Part shown: positions 33,834 to 48,100 of the stretch, one piece after another
Position numbering within the stretch: the stretch's first letter is position 1
Layout: every line of letters begins with the position of its first letter
NCBI GenBank assembly: GCA_021464415.1
Contig: JAKCWG010000035.1
Location: 1 to 64,000 of the forward strand
Source: Lonicera japonica
Lineage: Eukaryota > Streptophyta > Magnoliopsida > Dipsacales > Caprifoliaceae
Direction of reading: 5' to 3'
DNA length: 64,000 nt
Notes under the pieces: generated by a model
What the model saw: the letters and a program-made list of their open reading frames with translations, nothing else
Databases searched by the model: none
Told to the model about the DNA's origin: nothing
Translations under genes and position numbers: made by a program

Positions 33834-36274
33834 TTACAAAATTCCTCTCCGGGCCTTCATATTCTGAAAACGTTGAATTACTTTTTCATTTTCAATATTT
33901 TCGAACACATCATTCTCAATGTATGCCACTAAAGAATCATTCATCAGCTCATCTCCTAAACGATTGCGTAGTTGAGACTTGATGATCTTCATTGTAGAGA
34001 ATACCCTCTATGCGGTCGCAGTTACAACAGGTAAGAGCAATGCTAACTTCAAGAGCAAATATATTAATGAATATGTACGATGCTTTTTCACTTGAACCAA
34101 CTTTTTAGCAAGTCCACTAACTCCCACAACATCAGAAAAAAGGTGATCGGAGCGCACATCCATAATATAGTTGTCAAGTTGATGCTCGAGTGCCATTAGC
34201 TCATACATTTTAAAGTCCGAGGGGTAAAACTCAGTAAATCGAAGTAATTTAACTTTATCAAAATGCGAAAAATGAATTGGTTGGATCAAGAGAAGCCATA
34301 CAAATCAACAATTTTGTATTCACCTCATTAAAACGATTGTTCAACTCTTGAAGTTGCAAATCTAGCACGGCATTGAACAACTCAACTCGGTAATAGTGAA
34401 GATTTGTGTTTTCTTCTTAATTTCGGCGTGATCTTCCTTGAACCATAAATATGTCTTCCATGTTTGGGGTTTTGATTTTATGCTTGACACAAAATAAAGA
34501 CACTTGATGTAACAATGACTCCCATCCTTCTTCTCTCATTCTTTGGAGTTTTGCTTTGGTTATTCCCATGAGTGTCATAGCATTAACAATATCTTGATCT
34601 TTTTTCTGTAATGCTTGTGATAAATCATTTGTAATTCCCAAGATATTACTCATTAGGTGTAGGATAAATATGAATTCAAAACATTGCATATGCTCCAATA
34701 AAGTGTCTGCTTGAGTTCTTTGTTTTTTCAGATTTTCATCTTCTCCGATAATCAAAAGCAAATCAACCACAGAGGAGAACATGCCAACTAAACTCATAAG
34801 TGAATAATAATGAGAACCCCAACGTGTCTCTCCTGCTCGTTTTAATAATGTTTCTTGATTCAAACCTCTCCCTGTCAAGACACTACCATCACAAATTCCT
34901 TGAACAACATTTTGAAATTGTTTCTCTCAAAGAATGTCTCTACGTTTACACGATCCTCCAACAACATTTGACAAACTTGCAACAATATTAAAAAAGGCAA
35001 CAACCTTTGAGTGGTTTTTTGTTACTGCTATAAGAGTCAATTGAAGTTGATGAGCAAAACAATGTATGTAATAAGCAGATTCATTATCCATCATAATTAA
35101 AGTTTTTAGACTGTTAAATTCTCCTTGCATATTGTTGGCCCCATCATAGCCTTGCCCTCGTAAACTTGATCAACTCAATCAATGCTTGGAAAAAAGATCA
35201 TCAATTGCTTCCTGAAGTGATAAAGTGGTAGTACTAGTAACATGTACAAGGCCGATGAAACGCTCGATAACAAACCCTCGATCATCTACGAAACATAAAA
35301 CAACCGCCATTTGTTCCTTAATAGAAATATCACGGGCTTCGTCAACTAAGAGGGAAAAGGGTTAATCACCAAACTTCATTAATGACTGAATTTGTAATCT
35401 CAACCGAAATGGAATTAATAATTTCACGTTGAATTGTAGGTGATGTCAATTTGAGGTTTTCAGGCGCATTCTTTAACACAACTCTATTTATATCTTCATC
35501 ATGGTTAGCAAAAAATCTTAAGAGCTCAAGAAAGTTTCCTTGATTTTGTGATCCCTCGGATTCATCATGACCACGAAAGGCCAATCCTTGGCGTAAAAGA
35601 AACCTAATGCAATCAATTGATGTAGTTAAGCGGATACAATAATCAAGTCGAATTTGCTCAGATTGGTTATAAAAAGAAACTTCTATGTGTTGTTGTTGGT
35701 TCATTAAATCTTGGCAAGCACTCACACATTTTCGGTGGTTACTACTATATTCTCCGACATGAACATCAAATCTTTCTTTCTTCTTCCAATTTTTGAACCC
35801 CTCACCAATAAATGAATCACTACCCCCTTTATCCCCTAGACCGGATTTGAAAAGATTACAGCACAAACAAAATGCTACATCTTTAGATATGTTATATTCC
35901 AACCAATCGCTATATTGTTCAAACCACTTCGGATTGAATCTACATTTTTGGATTCCAAAAGCTGTCAAAGGAAAATTGTGATTCTTAGGTTGACACGGAC
36001 CTTTTTGCAAGTAGGACCGTCTAACATTCTCTCTATCTTTAACATCATAGTCGCATATATTTTTTCGTAAACCAGGATCACTTGGAATATCTAATTAATG
36101 AGTGGGAACACTTGGAGAAGTTAATACTACATTTGTAGAAGTAAAAGCTGGAGCTGAAGTCGAAGCTGAAGCAAAAGCAGAGGTAAAAGGAGAGCTTGCG
36201 TCAAAAGCAGAAGCATCGGCAGAGGCCAAAGCCGAAGTAGTAGCTTTTCTAATTTTACTAAAAAATCTCTCCAT
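33834..36274 (-). pseudogene. hAT transposase (TTF zinc finger, DUF4371, hAT dimerisation), copy 2
   Basis: Start MERFFSKIRK (ATG 36274-36272); end KARRGIL then TAA (33836-33834). In order: Ala/Ser-rich N-terminus; TTF-type zinc-finger region with FCLCCNLF; central region with LLVDEARDI; a segment with HCFAHQLQLTL and ETRWGSHY; and a C-terminal dimerisation region (FSDVVGVSGLAKKL, then RNRLGDELM). About 800 codons, near the usual size of plant ZMYM1-like hAT transposases. Broken by an in-frame TAA at about 36097, a stop just before the PFSLLVDEARD stretch, two stops near 35160-35175 and small frame changes near 34420. Copies 1 and 3 share these lesions, so it was dead before duplication. Confidence 0.88.
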
Positions 36275-37053
36275 TTCTACTTTTCTGAAATTATAATAAC
36301 AAATGCAAATTTCATATAATATCAAATTCAATACAGTATCCTTTACTTATAATATTTATAAAATTATAATTTATTATTTATACATACTCAATATTCTAAA
36401 TGACTCAACCATTTTACAATAAATCAATTAGGGCATTAATAGTGGCAAAAACAATTAAGGTATCATATTCACAAAATCAAATAGACAAAAATAATCTTAA
36501 GCCTTAACCTAACTTAATGCCTCAATGGCTAAATGACAATTTCAAAATCAATATTTTATTTTAACATATGTTCAATGCCTCAATGGCTCAATAATATAAT
36601 CAATATATAATGTAATCAATACCTCAATGGCTCAATGCCTCAAATAAATCATAAACTTAAGTATTGCAAAAAATAAAATAAAATAGAAACTTACACACAA
36701 AAGCTAAAAATAGCAAATGGAGATGAAAATAGTGAGCTTCTTCTTTTCGATGAAATAGCAGCTGTTGAAGGATGAAGAAATGAATTTCGTGCCTGGTGCC
36801 TCCCACCTCCGTGAGTTTCTTCCTTTTTTTTCCTTTTTTTTGTTTTCCCTACCAAAGTGCCAACTGCCAAGAGTGGGTGCTATATATTTTCATATTTTTC
36901 TTTTTAGTTAAACATAATTACATTCTTATTCTCAAGATTTGGAGACTTTACAAACTCAACCTCAAACTTTAAATATTTACATAACAGTCCCTATATTATT
37001 GTACCTATATAAAAAAAAATTCTTATGGGTGCTTAAGCACCCACTTGTCACAC

Positions 37054-37069
37054 AGTCCCTCCGCCTCTG
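37054..37069 (-). repeat. hAT right terminal repeat, copy 2
   Basis: Minus-strand CAGAGGCGGAGGGACT, matching the left end AGTGGCAGAGCC imperfectly. The palindrome GGGTGCTTAAGCACCC lies just inside, around 37027-37042. Confidence 0.55.
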
Positions 37070-37377
37070 TACATTTATATATATATATATACATAAAAAT
37101 TGACTGAGTTGGAGAATTAATATTTTTTTAAGCTGGTGAATTTATGTGGTTAGTAAATGGTGTGACTCTAATGTCTATATTGGGCATTGGTGACCCATAT
37201 GAAATGAATTAGTGACTTATCTTTTTTGGTAAATTATAATTTAATCTGAGAAAATATTTGGTAGGAAAAAAAAACATTTTCCCATGACAAAATAAAGCAA
37301 TAGAACAATGAAAAATTTACTGTTTTACAATATATATATATATATATATATGTATTTGTATGTTAATTATAAAATGT

Positions 37378-37405
37378 CTGCGTATCGCGCAGGCTATAAA
37401 ACTAG
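37378..37405 (+). mobile_element. Helitron-like 3' terminus, copy 2
   Basis: Same CTGCG-TATCG-CGCAG hairpin and CTAG as at 5587-5614. Confidence 0.5.
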
Positions 37406-39007
37406 TTCAAATAAAAAATAAGCAACTAACATTCAAATTTGAACTTACTACTTCTGACGAACCTGCAACATATTTGAGCCTTTGTAACAATATATATGTA
37501 GGTGTATGTGAAGATCAATCGATTCGTAATATACATATTAAGTAATTCCTTGCATCTCAAATAGATATCAAGACACCTAAGAATGAAAAATTGATTAATA
37601 TATCAACGTATGGGACAAATAAATATCTTTCAAAATGAAAATAGAAGAATAACACACAGCAACAAAGAGTTTTATTTCGCTAAACCATTAAACTAAACCT
37701 ATTAGTATTAATTAATATAAACTACCAAACAAAACATTTGAATATCAAACTATGAATATCGAAAAATCCCTCCAATTTAGAACAAGTAGGTCGAGCTGAG
37801 CATTTGAAATTCAAGTTTGACCCGAAATTTAATTTGGGCTCAATATTTTGTTCGAACTTGGCCCATTTCAAACTCAATTAAAACTCGATCTTTAATTTAA
37901 AGGTCACTTGGGTTTTGGGTACCACTAATTTATCGAAATTGGGCTTCGGGTACCAAAGTTTATGATAATTGGACTTTGGGTACCATTTTGCGCTATTCCG
38001 TGAGTCAAACAACGTTGACTGTTAACTTAATTTTTTTGTGATTAAAATACACTTTATTATGAACACCCCCAAATGCAACAACACCATGTATTTCGATCTT
38101 CTTTCTCCAAAAACTCAACCCCATATCAAAATGCAATAAATAAAGCATGACCAAAAACTCAACAACAACAAATACAATAAACTTAACTCATCTCTCTATC
38201 TCTCATGACAGTTTACATTGATATATCGCAATGCCTCATAGAGGAGCTTCATGTATCTTCTTTCTCTAATTAGTATTACAATTGTATGATTTTGAGGTAC
38301 GTATTTTGAACTATGAAAAGAAGGTGTGGAATTACGTGTTGGAGTTCTGGGGGATATAGTTTTAGGAGTTAGGTTTTTTTTTTTTCATTTCTAAATTAGG
38401 GCTAGAATAGAGAACAAAGCTATGAAGAATCGGACGAATTATTTGCCGATATCGGACCCTCTTGATAATTGGGTGGACGGGTCTTGGACAGTGGATTTTG
38501 TGTGTGACTGTGGGGTGAATTTTGACGATGAGTGTGTTATATGGGTGCCCACCAGGTGTTCGTGATATGTCAATGGTGAGAAATTGTTTGCTGGTGATAA
38601 ATTGTTTACTTGTAATAAATATAAGAGTAGTGGGAATGATAGCAAAGAGATCAAGGTTGCACAGTTATTGGTTGAGTTGCCTACCGAGACAATCAACAAC
38701 AAATCGCAAAAGAATCAAAATTTGAAAAAGGCTAGTATTGACAATACAATATGCACAATTCTTTTAAAAAAATAGTATGCTGTGTAGATATATAGTTAAA
38801 TATTTATTTGATAATTATTTTTTATGAAATTATTTTTATTGATAATAAATTAATAAATTTAATTAAATTCTTAAAATTTTACGGATAATTATTTTAGAAA
38901 TAATATAATTAATAAATTAAAAAACAATAAAAGATAAGAGAGCATTTGAAATCTAATAACTAATACTAATAACATAAGTTTTTACCGCAAAGCTGTCATG
39001 TATCTTA

Positions 39008-39037
39008 CTAGGTATTGCCCGTGCCAGACAGCACGGC
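39008..39037 (-). mobile_element. Second Helitron-like 3' terminus, copy 2
   Basis: Same structure as 7215-7244. Confidence 0.5.
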
Positions 39038-42000
39038 GATGTAATAAAACAAATAATTAAAAATAGTGAAATTGATTAAAAAGTACTAATATTTAAATAG
39101 CATGCAACTTGAAACATATATTTAGAAAACTGTATATGCCACCTATTTAACGGTTAAGCGTAAGGGGAGGAGTTTGCTAAAGTCTAACTCGACATACCAA
39201 AAGATATATTAGATCCGACCAGATTGAGGCAATTTTTAATACAAGTTCATTAAGGTCGTGTTGAGTTAATTTATCATCAATAATTATTCACTAATATATA
39301 CAAAAATTAATATCTCCCATTATTATTACAATGGCATTATATATTATTTAATGTCATTGTAAAAGATTAAACATTTTCAGAGAAGGAAGGGATGGGCCAT
39401 TAGCCATCCATATTTATTCACCATATATATAACAACATTACATATTTTTAAATTTTAATTGTAAATATATGTTACCATTAATAGTAACATTGGTTTACAA
39501 AAGTAATATATATATTTTTTAAATAAAATATTTAAGTTTGTAAAAGATTAAATAAAAACATATATCTTTTTATATTTTTAAACAAAAAGAAGAATTAGGT
39601 TGGAATATTAAATAAGTAATATATATATTTTTTAAACTAAAATTCATATATATTTAACATTAATTTTGAACAAAAATTAAATAAAATGCACTTACGGTTG
39701 GATTTTTTTATTTTTTTTTGTAACATCTATGTGTAAAGTCAAATTCCATCTCATTATAAAGTTTTTTTATTTCTTTATTATTATTAATCTAAATATGAAA
39801 AGGTTTTTTTCAAGTTTTTAATTTTTTTTTTCATCATGTTAACATTAAAACCCATATATATTTAACATTCATTTTGAACACAAATTAGTTTTTTTGAACC
39901 CAAATTTCAGATTTTTTAACCCAAAACTATATTAGAATAAAAAAAATTAAAACACTCATACTCACAGGTGGATTTTTTCTGTTTTTTTTTAACCCAAATT
40001 TGATAAGTTTTTATTTAGTTTCAAATTTCAGATTTCAAGTTTTTATTTACACTATTCACTGCATCTTAATTTTCTACATCTATATTTAATTTAACATTAA
40101 ACCGAAGTTTTCAAAAAAAAAATTATAACATCTATATGTGAAGTCAAATTCTCATTAACATTCAAAATATTAATGTTAACATCTATAGTGCACTTACTTT
40201 TTTTGTTTTTTTCAAGTTTGTCAAAAAAAATTTCCTCATGTTAACATTAACATTCAAAATATTACATGTGCACTTATGGTTGGTTTTTTTTTGGGTTTTT
40301 TCAGTTTTTTTTTTACCCCAAATTTCATTCTTTTGAACCCAAACATATATGAATAGTAGCCCAATTTCCATCCCTTCTTTGAACCACTCGAATTTGTACA
40401 CTGCTTGTACTTAAAAAACTATATTTAGTCTTTTGGTTAAGAATAAATTATAAATTGCAAATTTTTTTCCTTAGTTAAAATCGCACACATTATAATTATA
40501 CAATATCTAGTCTTAAAAGCAATGTCATACATCAAATTTTATTGTGTATGGTCATAAAAGTGACCTTTCTTTCTTCTACTATTTTTTTTTTGCCTCGTTT
40601 CATTTGGTATCTCTTCACAACTCCAATTTTCTTAACCCTATTTAAGTTCGGGTAGTTATGACCCTTTTCTCTAAATAAATAAAAATTCCACCTGACCTCT
40701 GCATCACCATACGTTTGATTATTATTTGTATTTATATAATAAAAAACTAAATTACTCATCTTCTTATTGCCAGAAAATCTCTATGCTTACGAACAACAGG
40801 GGCAAATACTTGATTTCTATGTGGGGATATTAATCTCAAGAATGAAATCCTATATGCTTATATATTTTATATCTAAATTGAAAAAATCTCTCGGTGACCA
40901 AATCAAGGTCATTTTTCATTTTTTTTTACCCCAAATTTCATACTTTTGAACCTAAACTCCCCAAAACTATTATTATAATAAAAAATTAAAACATACATAC
41001 ATGAAGAGAGAGAGAGAGAGAGAGAGTATTGAAGAAGAAAAATTTAAAACATATATGAATAGTAGCCCAAAACTATATTAGAATAAAAATTGATGGACAA
41101 TATTAATTTAAGAAGAATAAAACTCATATACATACATGAAAAAAAAATATATGGAATAACATACATACATACATTCTTCAAAAAATGAAATAAAAGAGTA
41201 TATTCTTCAAAAGAGTAAACAATAAAAAAAAAGTAGAAGATGAGAAGTCTTAATAAAAGAGAGTATTTTTTTTGTGAGGGAGAGAGAGAGAGTATTTATA
41301 AAAAAAAATTGTGAGGGGGGAAAAGTTAGAAATTTTGAAATTTGAGATTCAAATTGTATTTGTTTATCATTAAATTAAGGTGAAGAAAAATAAAGTAAAA
41401 AAATATGATTTGATATCCTAAAAACACATCTAATGGTTCATATTTCTTTTTGTGATTTATAAATAAATTTAGACCATTGATTAAATAAAAAAAAAAGTTT
41501 GTCTTATAATATAAATATGCTCCGATTTTTTCATCATTCTCACTAATTAATTGAGGCAGTTACAGCTCTAAATTGCCCCCTGCTTTAGCCGGGGCTTTTC
41601 TTCTTTCCCTTATTTCAGGCCTCTAATTGTGGCTTTTCTTTCCTCCCCTATTTCAGGCATCAATTAATGTCTAAAATTCTTTAGTTTCCTTCTCTCTTTC
41701 GTCTTTACTCATGTTCTTTCGTTCTTCCTCCCAATTAAAATGCACGTTTGGAACTCCTCCGCTCCCTATCATCTCCCCCTGCATTTCAAATTCTTTCCCT
41801 CCCCATTATGCGATGATCACCGCAATAATTATTAATGATGGAGAAGCCTTGATTAATGGCTTCCTTTGCTATAAATCAAACATAAGGAATATTTACACTT
41901 CTTTGGCAGATTTTACAAGGTATATATTGATACGTACTTGCTTCTTTGTCTTCATAGTTATACACGTTTGACTTCAATTTTATTATCGATCATAATTTTA

Positions 42001-45000
42001 GGGCTTTTAAATCAAAGAGGCTTTTGGACCTCTAGTATTTTAGGACACAACTTAATTTGCTTTTCGTCCAAGGTATTTCTTTAAACTATTCAACTTTTCT
42101 GTTTTCTCCCCAGTCCTTAGTTTTCGTTGTAGTCCTTTATTAATTTCGGGCTCATCTATGTTTTTCGGTCTATGTTTTCAGTTTTATCCTCCATCAATTT
42201 TTGGGTTTTATCCTCTTTTCTGTTATGTTTATAGGTTTGTTGGATCTGATTTCAGTCTATAAAGAGAAAATAGTTTTGATTTCATTGCAATTTCATGAAT
42301 TGTCACCTTTCTTTTTTTTTTTCACTATGCTTATAGTTTGTTTTACTATGCTAATCTTCTATTTGATTCCAATAGAAACTACTAATGTTTTGAAGAAAAA
42401 ATCCCTATATTATTATGTTTTTTTAAGTGATAATAATAGCAGAGATAAAAAAAATAAATAAATTAAGAAGTGATCATTACCAAGCGTTAAGAGTAATACT
42501 AAGCTATATTAAAGTCCACATAGAAATTAAGTGGGTAAAACCTTCTCTATTTCACTCTCTTTTTCATCGAATGGCCTCTTATGAATTTGGGGTCTTCGTG
42601 TATTTAATCATGAATCATGATTAATGTTTATTAATTTTATTCTTGAATGTATATATGCTCTTCATTCCTGTTTGATTTTGATATTTTAACTTTATTTATC
42701 TTTTGAGATTGGAAGTAAAGATGGTCGAGCAAAGTTATAAAAAGTAAAACTGAATCATCATACTGTGAAAGTAATTCTTCCTTCCCTTTTACTTTCAATG
42801 AATAATTCTGACTATGTTTATTACAGAAATGTAAGAGAAATTTTTAATATTAACAGCAACTTTGTGCAAGGTATTGGTTTGATAGAAAAAGATGGTATAA
42901 TTCTATAAGTGATTTCCATTACAAATGGATTAAATTTAAATAGTGATTTTTTTTTAAAATGTAAATCATTATTTAGGAAGAACATATATTTACGTGTTTT
43001 ACTATTTGTCTATTTGTAACGTCTAAACACAATTACAATTACAAGTACTATTAATTGCTTTAATTTTAAATTGTTTGGTAGTTTATGTTTGAACAAATTC
43101 CAGGACTATATTAATTGGGTGGATTTTGAGAATGTTGAATGGTAAACAGAACAGGTTGTCATGATTTTCCTAATTATTACTTTTCATTAATTGCCCTTTA
43201 ATTCAAAATTTTAAATTTAAATTTAATTTTATATTTTTAAGATCTGAACCATTATAAATATATATTTGCTCCATAAATATTTTGGTTTCCATATATCTAA
43301 TTGTTTCGGTTTCCTCCTAAAATTTTCTCCTCATTAATTGCTCCAAATTTTCTCCTCATTAATTGCTCCAAATTTTCCTCATCAACCTTTGCATTTTACT
43401 TTCTTTTTTTCAGTGACGATTGGAAAAGGAAAGGCATCTTTTTCTTCTTAATTCTTTAGTTTTATTGAATTTGATACTCTATACAAGGGGTGAAACAAGA
43501 AACTATTAGGTAAAAAGAGTTCGAGGCTAACTCATTTGTTATGGTGCTCATATGTTATATGTTTTCGTACTCTCAGCAATATATAGTTGTATCACAATAT
43601 ATAATATTGATATAGCGTACAAGTTCTTTGTGCTTATGCTTGATTAATAGTTTAAGTGATAGCTTTTGTTTTCACCTCTTCTCATCTAACCAAGCTCTTC
43701 TATCATGAACACAAAAATATCTACTTCTACTTAGTTTTTGTACTTGGTTATTGTTGATGGAAGATTGAAACAAAGATAAGCACTTGGAAAGTAAATGATT
43801 TGGTCAAAAGAAATTATGTTATTATTAATCTTCTGGCAATAAGAAAGATTATAAGCATTTATATTAAGAAAAATTATATTTCCTTTCTAATATGTTATTT
43901 AATTTTTGAGATATTATTAATGACATGCTTCTTTTTCGTAATTATGTTTCGTCCAATTTTCATATGCTATGAAGTCGATACTGAATAGTGAATTCATTTT
44001 GTCAAGGACACAGTAGCCATACATTCAAAATTAAAGCAATGTCTACATAATAATATTCATTTAATTTGGATAATGATTTCTCTCAGTAATGCTTTCCAAT
44101 AATGTTTTACATTGTATTGCTGTACTGTTAAAGGATGTGCTATAGGAGATGAAGATACTTGCCCATGCAAAATTTGGAGATAGAAAGGGATTATTGACAG
44201 GTTTCAATGTCCATTAATATTTAGTTCTCATGGATATGATTGTACGTATATCTTTTTTTTTAGACTTGATTTTGTGTATGCACAACCATCTTTATGAAAA
44301 TTGAATGCAAATTATTCGTAATGTTCTATGCATTTCATGTAGATTTCCGCATAATGGAATTATCTAAATTTCAATTTTTGAGGGATCATTGATATTTCTT
44401 TGACAAAATGCAAGTCAGTTATAAAAGGAACATGGTAAGTTGATAATGCATTTTCACCGCACGCTTCTTTCTTCTCAAAATTATATTCTTAAATTATTTA
44501 ACCATAAAACACTCTCTCAATGTATGTATGCCTTGCACTTTATCACTTTATAATATAGATTCATGACAATTTGAATCGCATGATGTCAAGTTAACTATTT
44601 GTGTTAGCTTAAAAAGTTTTGCATGATATTACAAGTATATGATTCCAGGAAAGCTCAAAACTTGAACTAAATAAGTACTTAGGATTTCATCTTCCATAAT
44701 GCATTTGAAGCAACAAAGGTAATATTATTACCCTTTTCAAAAACTCTACTTTGTTACATCATCACTATTATTTTATGCTACTCACTCTATTTTTGCTTTA
44801 TTTGATTGTTTTGCGGCTCACTCTCTAGGGAAATTCAGTTAACTTTGACAACGAAAGTAAATGTATATATATAGTTCTCTATTTTTCATGAAATATATGT
44901 TTCAAGGGAAAGTAAATCATGTAGTTATTTCATTACCTCTGGTGAGTTAATTGTGAGAGAAGTTCAAATTAGAAGACAATAGAGATGTAGTACCATTTTG

Positions 45001-45122
45001 AGATTTAATTTGTTTTTGTTTTTGTTTCTTGACACGTAGGTGTACCCCTTACCAATATCTCCTTTCTCTTTTCTCTCACTTGGATTCATCCATGTGTCTC
45101 CCTTTCTAGTGGCAGAGCCAGG

Positions 45123-48100
45123 TGTGAGAACCCGCGTTCTGGACGCCCGGGGGTCCTCGTGGGCGGCGATTCCGTTGTTGCTTTGAAAATCGATTTTGAA
45201 AAGAATAAGAGTCGCCAGTTTGTTTTACTAAACAAACAAAAAAGGTTTATGTAAAAGAGACGTATTTATGGACTAAATATCCTCTTATACACAATGTATG
45301 CGAAACCAATTGATTCGAAGGTTCGGGGATTAAGTTACGAATCGGGAAGGTGTTAGGCACCCAATTCGCCCTTTCGGTCTCTTGAGTAGGATATGCGTGT
45401 GTTATAATTCAGTTCTTGCATGCTATTGCTATTACTTTACAGCTTTTCGTGCTTGCCTTAAAAATCGGGATTTTGGGAATGGGATGAAAACGATGTGTTT
45501 CCTAATTCGCCCATGATTTTGAAAATAAGCGTGTGTGTGTGTGAGTTGAAAAAGAGAGTTTGACAATAGTAGATGCAATGAAACAAGTGATTTTGTAAAG
45601 CATTGGGCTTTTCGGAAACTGATTCAATGTGAAATCTTATATTCGATATAATATAAGGCGAGTTGACCGATCGTGTACCATAGTCTATTGATTAAACCAG
45701 TATAGATGGCACTAGTGCTCTCATAATCTAGTATTTTTCACATATACACTGCAATCTATGAGTTAGATTAAATATATAGCGATTATCGATTCTTTCGTAT
45801 AACAATACCGTTAATCCGGGCTTTTGAAAAAGTAAGAAAGTAATAATAATATTTTAGAATTAGATTAGGGTTTATTATACGCCTTTGGTTTTGAAAAACA
45901 ATTTGAAAAGGGGTTTTGAAAAGCTATCAAGTGATAGAAATTATGCAGACAAGAAAATAAATTATAAAACTGACGAATAAATAAAAGAAGAGAGAGAAAA
46001 TTATACCCGAACCTCCTTGGAGGGAGAGAATAAGGATCTCTTGGTGTGCACCACGAAATCCCCTTGATTGTTGATGAAAATAATGAATGGAGGGGGGTCT
46101 ATTTATAGTTGTCAAAATACTTGGAGAGCAAGAAAAAAGATTGCAACTAGGACTCTTGGAAATTATCGCGAAGCCTTCCCACCGTTAGATCATCCTGATT
46201 TTTGGATATGTGTTGCAAATAGAAGTCTTCTAGATCGTGTAACAATTTTAGGTCGATCAGAATTCGAAAAGGTCTCATTTCGTTCTGATTGGTACGAAGA
46301 GTTTGTGTCCGCGTAAGAAAGGTACTTGTTGTAGACAAGGTCCCTTGTTTAAAAGACAAGTCGGGTTCTAACCATTGGATCATGCTGAATTTTGGATATG
46401 TATTGCCAATATAAGTCTTCTAGACTCTGTAAAATATTGGAGACGATCGGAGTTCGGGAAGGACTCGGTCTCCTTGGCTTGGTACAAAGAGTTTGTTCCC
46501 GCGTAGGAAATATACTTGCGTACAACAATCTCGACAATTGAACTTCCAACCGTTGGATTATGCTGATTGTTTGATATGTTTTCCCTCCAAATGTTTTCTA
46601 ACTTGTATCCAAATTTGAGGTCGATCAGAATTCGGGAAGGCCACTATTTATTTTAATTTGCTACGAAGTACATTTCAACTAGAATTGCACGGTAGACAAA
46701 TTGATTCTTGAGGATCCCATGTCCGACGAAGCTGAAATTTTAATATGCTCTTCCCCACAATAAGGCCTATCCACTTACCAAACTTCAAACCATTTTAACT
46801 TCGAGAAGACCTCCATTTGACCACCCGAAATAAACTCGTGATTTTCTGAATTTTCGGAGATCCGACTCCTCATGATAATGTCTAACAACTCTCAAAGTTT
46901 GAGGATGATCCGAAATGCATAACTCTCCTTTCACAAGTTTTCAGGAGTTTTGACAGTCTTCGATTCCGATAATTTTCAATAATTCTGTAGCGGTCCTTTT
47001 GGCTTTCTTCTTTGACCTATATCACATGTACATAATATATGCATCTAGGAATGCTCATGCATGCATGCGTGCTTATTTCTTTGGAGATCAGGATTCTTGC
47101 CGGAGTCGCAAAATGAGGTGTTCACAGACCCTCTCGTCCTAGGTTCTTTGTAAAGCAAAGAAACCAGGACGATAATGAGAACGCATCATTTTACGGTGCT
47201 CGCATGAATCACAAGTGATATTTTGAAAACAATGCAATGTAAATGATGCTGTGCTATGCTGCATATCTCTTTTCTTGGGATGGATGGGCGATTTTTGGAC
47301 TTGGTGTTGAATTGATGTACTCCCATTGGTAGGAACTGTTCTGTCAACGATTCTGATTGGGGGTTGAGCTGATGTACTCCCATCGGTAGGGACGGTTCTG
47401 TCAACGATTTGATTGGGTGTTGAGCTGATGTACTCCCATCGGTAGAGACGGTTCTGTCAACAATTTGATTGGGGGCGTTGAGTTGATGTACTCCCATCGG
47501 TAAGGACGGTTCTATCAACGATTTGATTGGATGTTGAGCTGATGTACTCCCATCAGTAGGGATGGTTCTGTCAACAATTTGATTGGGACGTTGAGCTGAT
47601 GTACTCCCATCGATAGGGACGGTTCTGTCAACAATTTGATTGGGTGTTGAGCTGATGTACTCCCATCAATAAGGACGATTCTGTCAACAATTTGATTGGA
47701 ACGTTGAGCTGATGTACTCCCATCGATAGGGACGGTTCTGTCAACGATTTGATTGGGTGTTGAGCTGATGTACTCCCATCGGTAGGGATGGTTATGTCAA
47801 CAATTTGATTGGGGTGTTGAGCTGATGTACTCCCATCGGTAGGGACGGTTCTGTCAACAATTTGATTAGAACGTTGAGCTGATGTACTCCCATCGATAGG
47901 GACGATTCTGTCAACGATTTGATTGGGTGTTGAGTTGATGTACTCCCATCGGTAGGGACGGTTCTGTCAACAATTTGATTGAGGTGTTGAGCTGATGTAC
48001 TCCCATCGGTAGGGACGGTTCTGTCAACAATTTGATTGGGGTGTTGAGCTGATGTACTCCCATCGGTAGGGACGGTTCTGTCAACAATTTTTATTAGGAC

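Larger units (their letters stand above)
24135..37069 (-). mobile_element. hAT-superfamily DNA transposon, copy 2, split by the LARD
   Basis: Left end AGTGGCAGAGCCAGG (24135-24149), then the LARD, then the rest of the hAT from 33485. The right end, read inward on the minus strand, is CAGAGGCGGAGGGACTG (37069-37053). The two ends are imperfect inverted repeats of the CAGNGGCGGAGCCAG type known from plant hAT elements. Without the LARD the element is about 3.6 kb. An 8-bp target duplication expected for hAT is not evident at these ends. Subterminal repeats occur at both sides: AGATGT/ACATCT hexamers at 33627-33820 and CAATGCCTCAATGGCT-like repeats at about 36500-36650. Confidence 0.75.
37070..45107. 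other. AT-rich spacer, copy 2
   Basis: Counterpart of 5280-12961 plus 23788-24134, without the retrotransposon. The empty insertion site (single ATCAC) is at 44761-44765. AG microsatellite at 41005-41026. Relative to copy 1 there is a replaced segment near 44447-44470 and an in-frame stop in the exon-like stretch near 44190. No gene supported. Confidence 0.7.

Noticed and set aside
36102..36296. Glu/Ala-rich plus-strand frame
   Set aside because: Antisense shadow of the Ala/Ser-rich N-terminus of the hAT transposase.
24127..37077. 8-bp hAT target-site duplication
   Set aside because: The eight bases outside the proposed left and right ends do not match, so the duplication is decayed or the termini are slightly misplaced.
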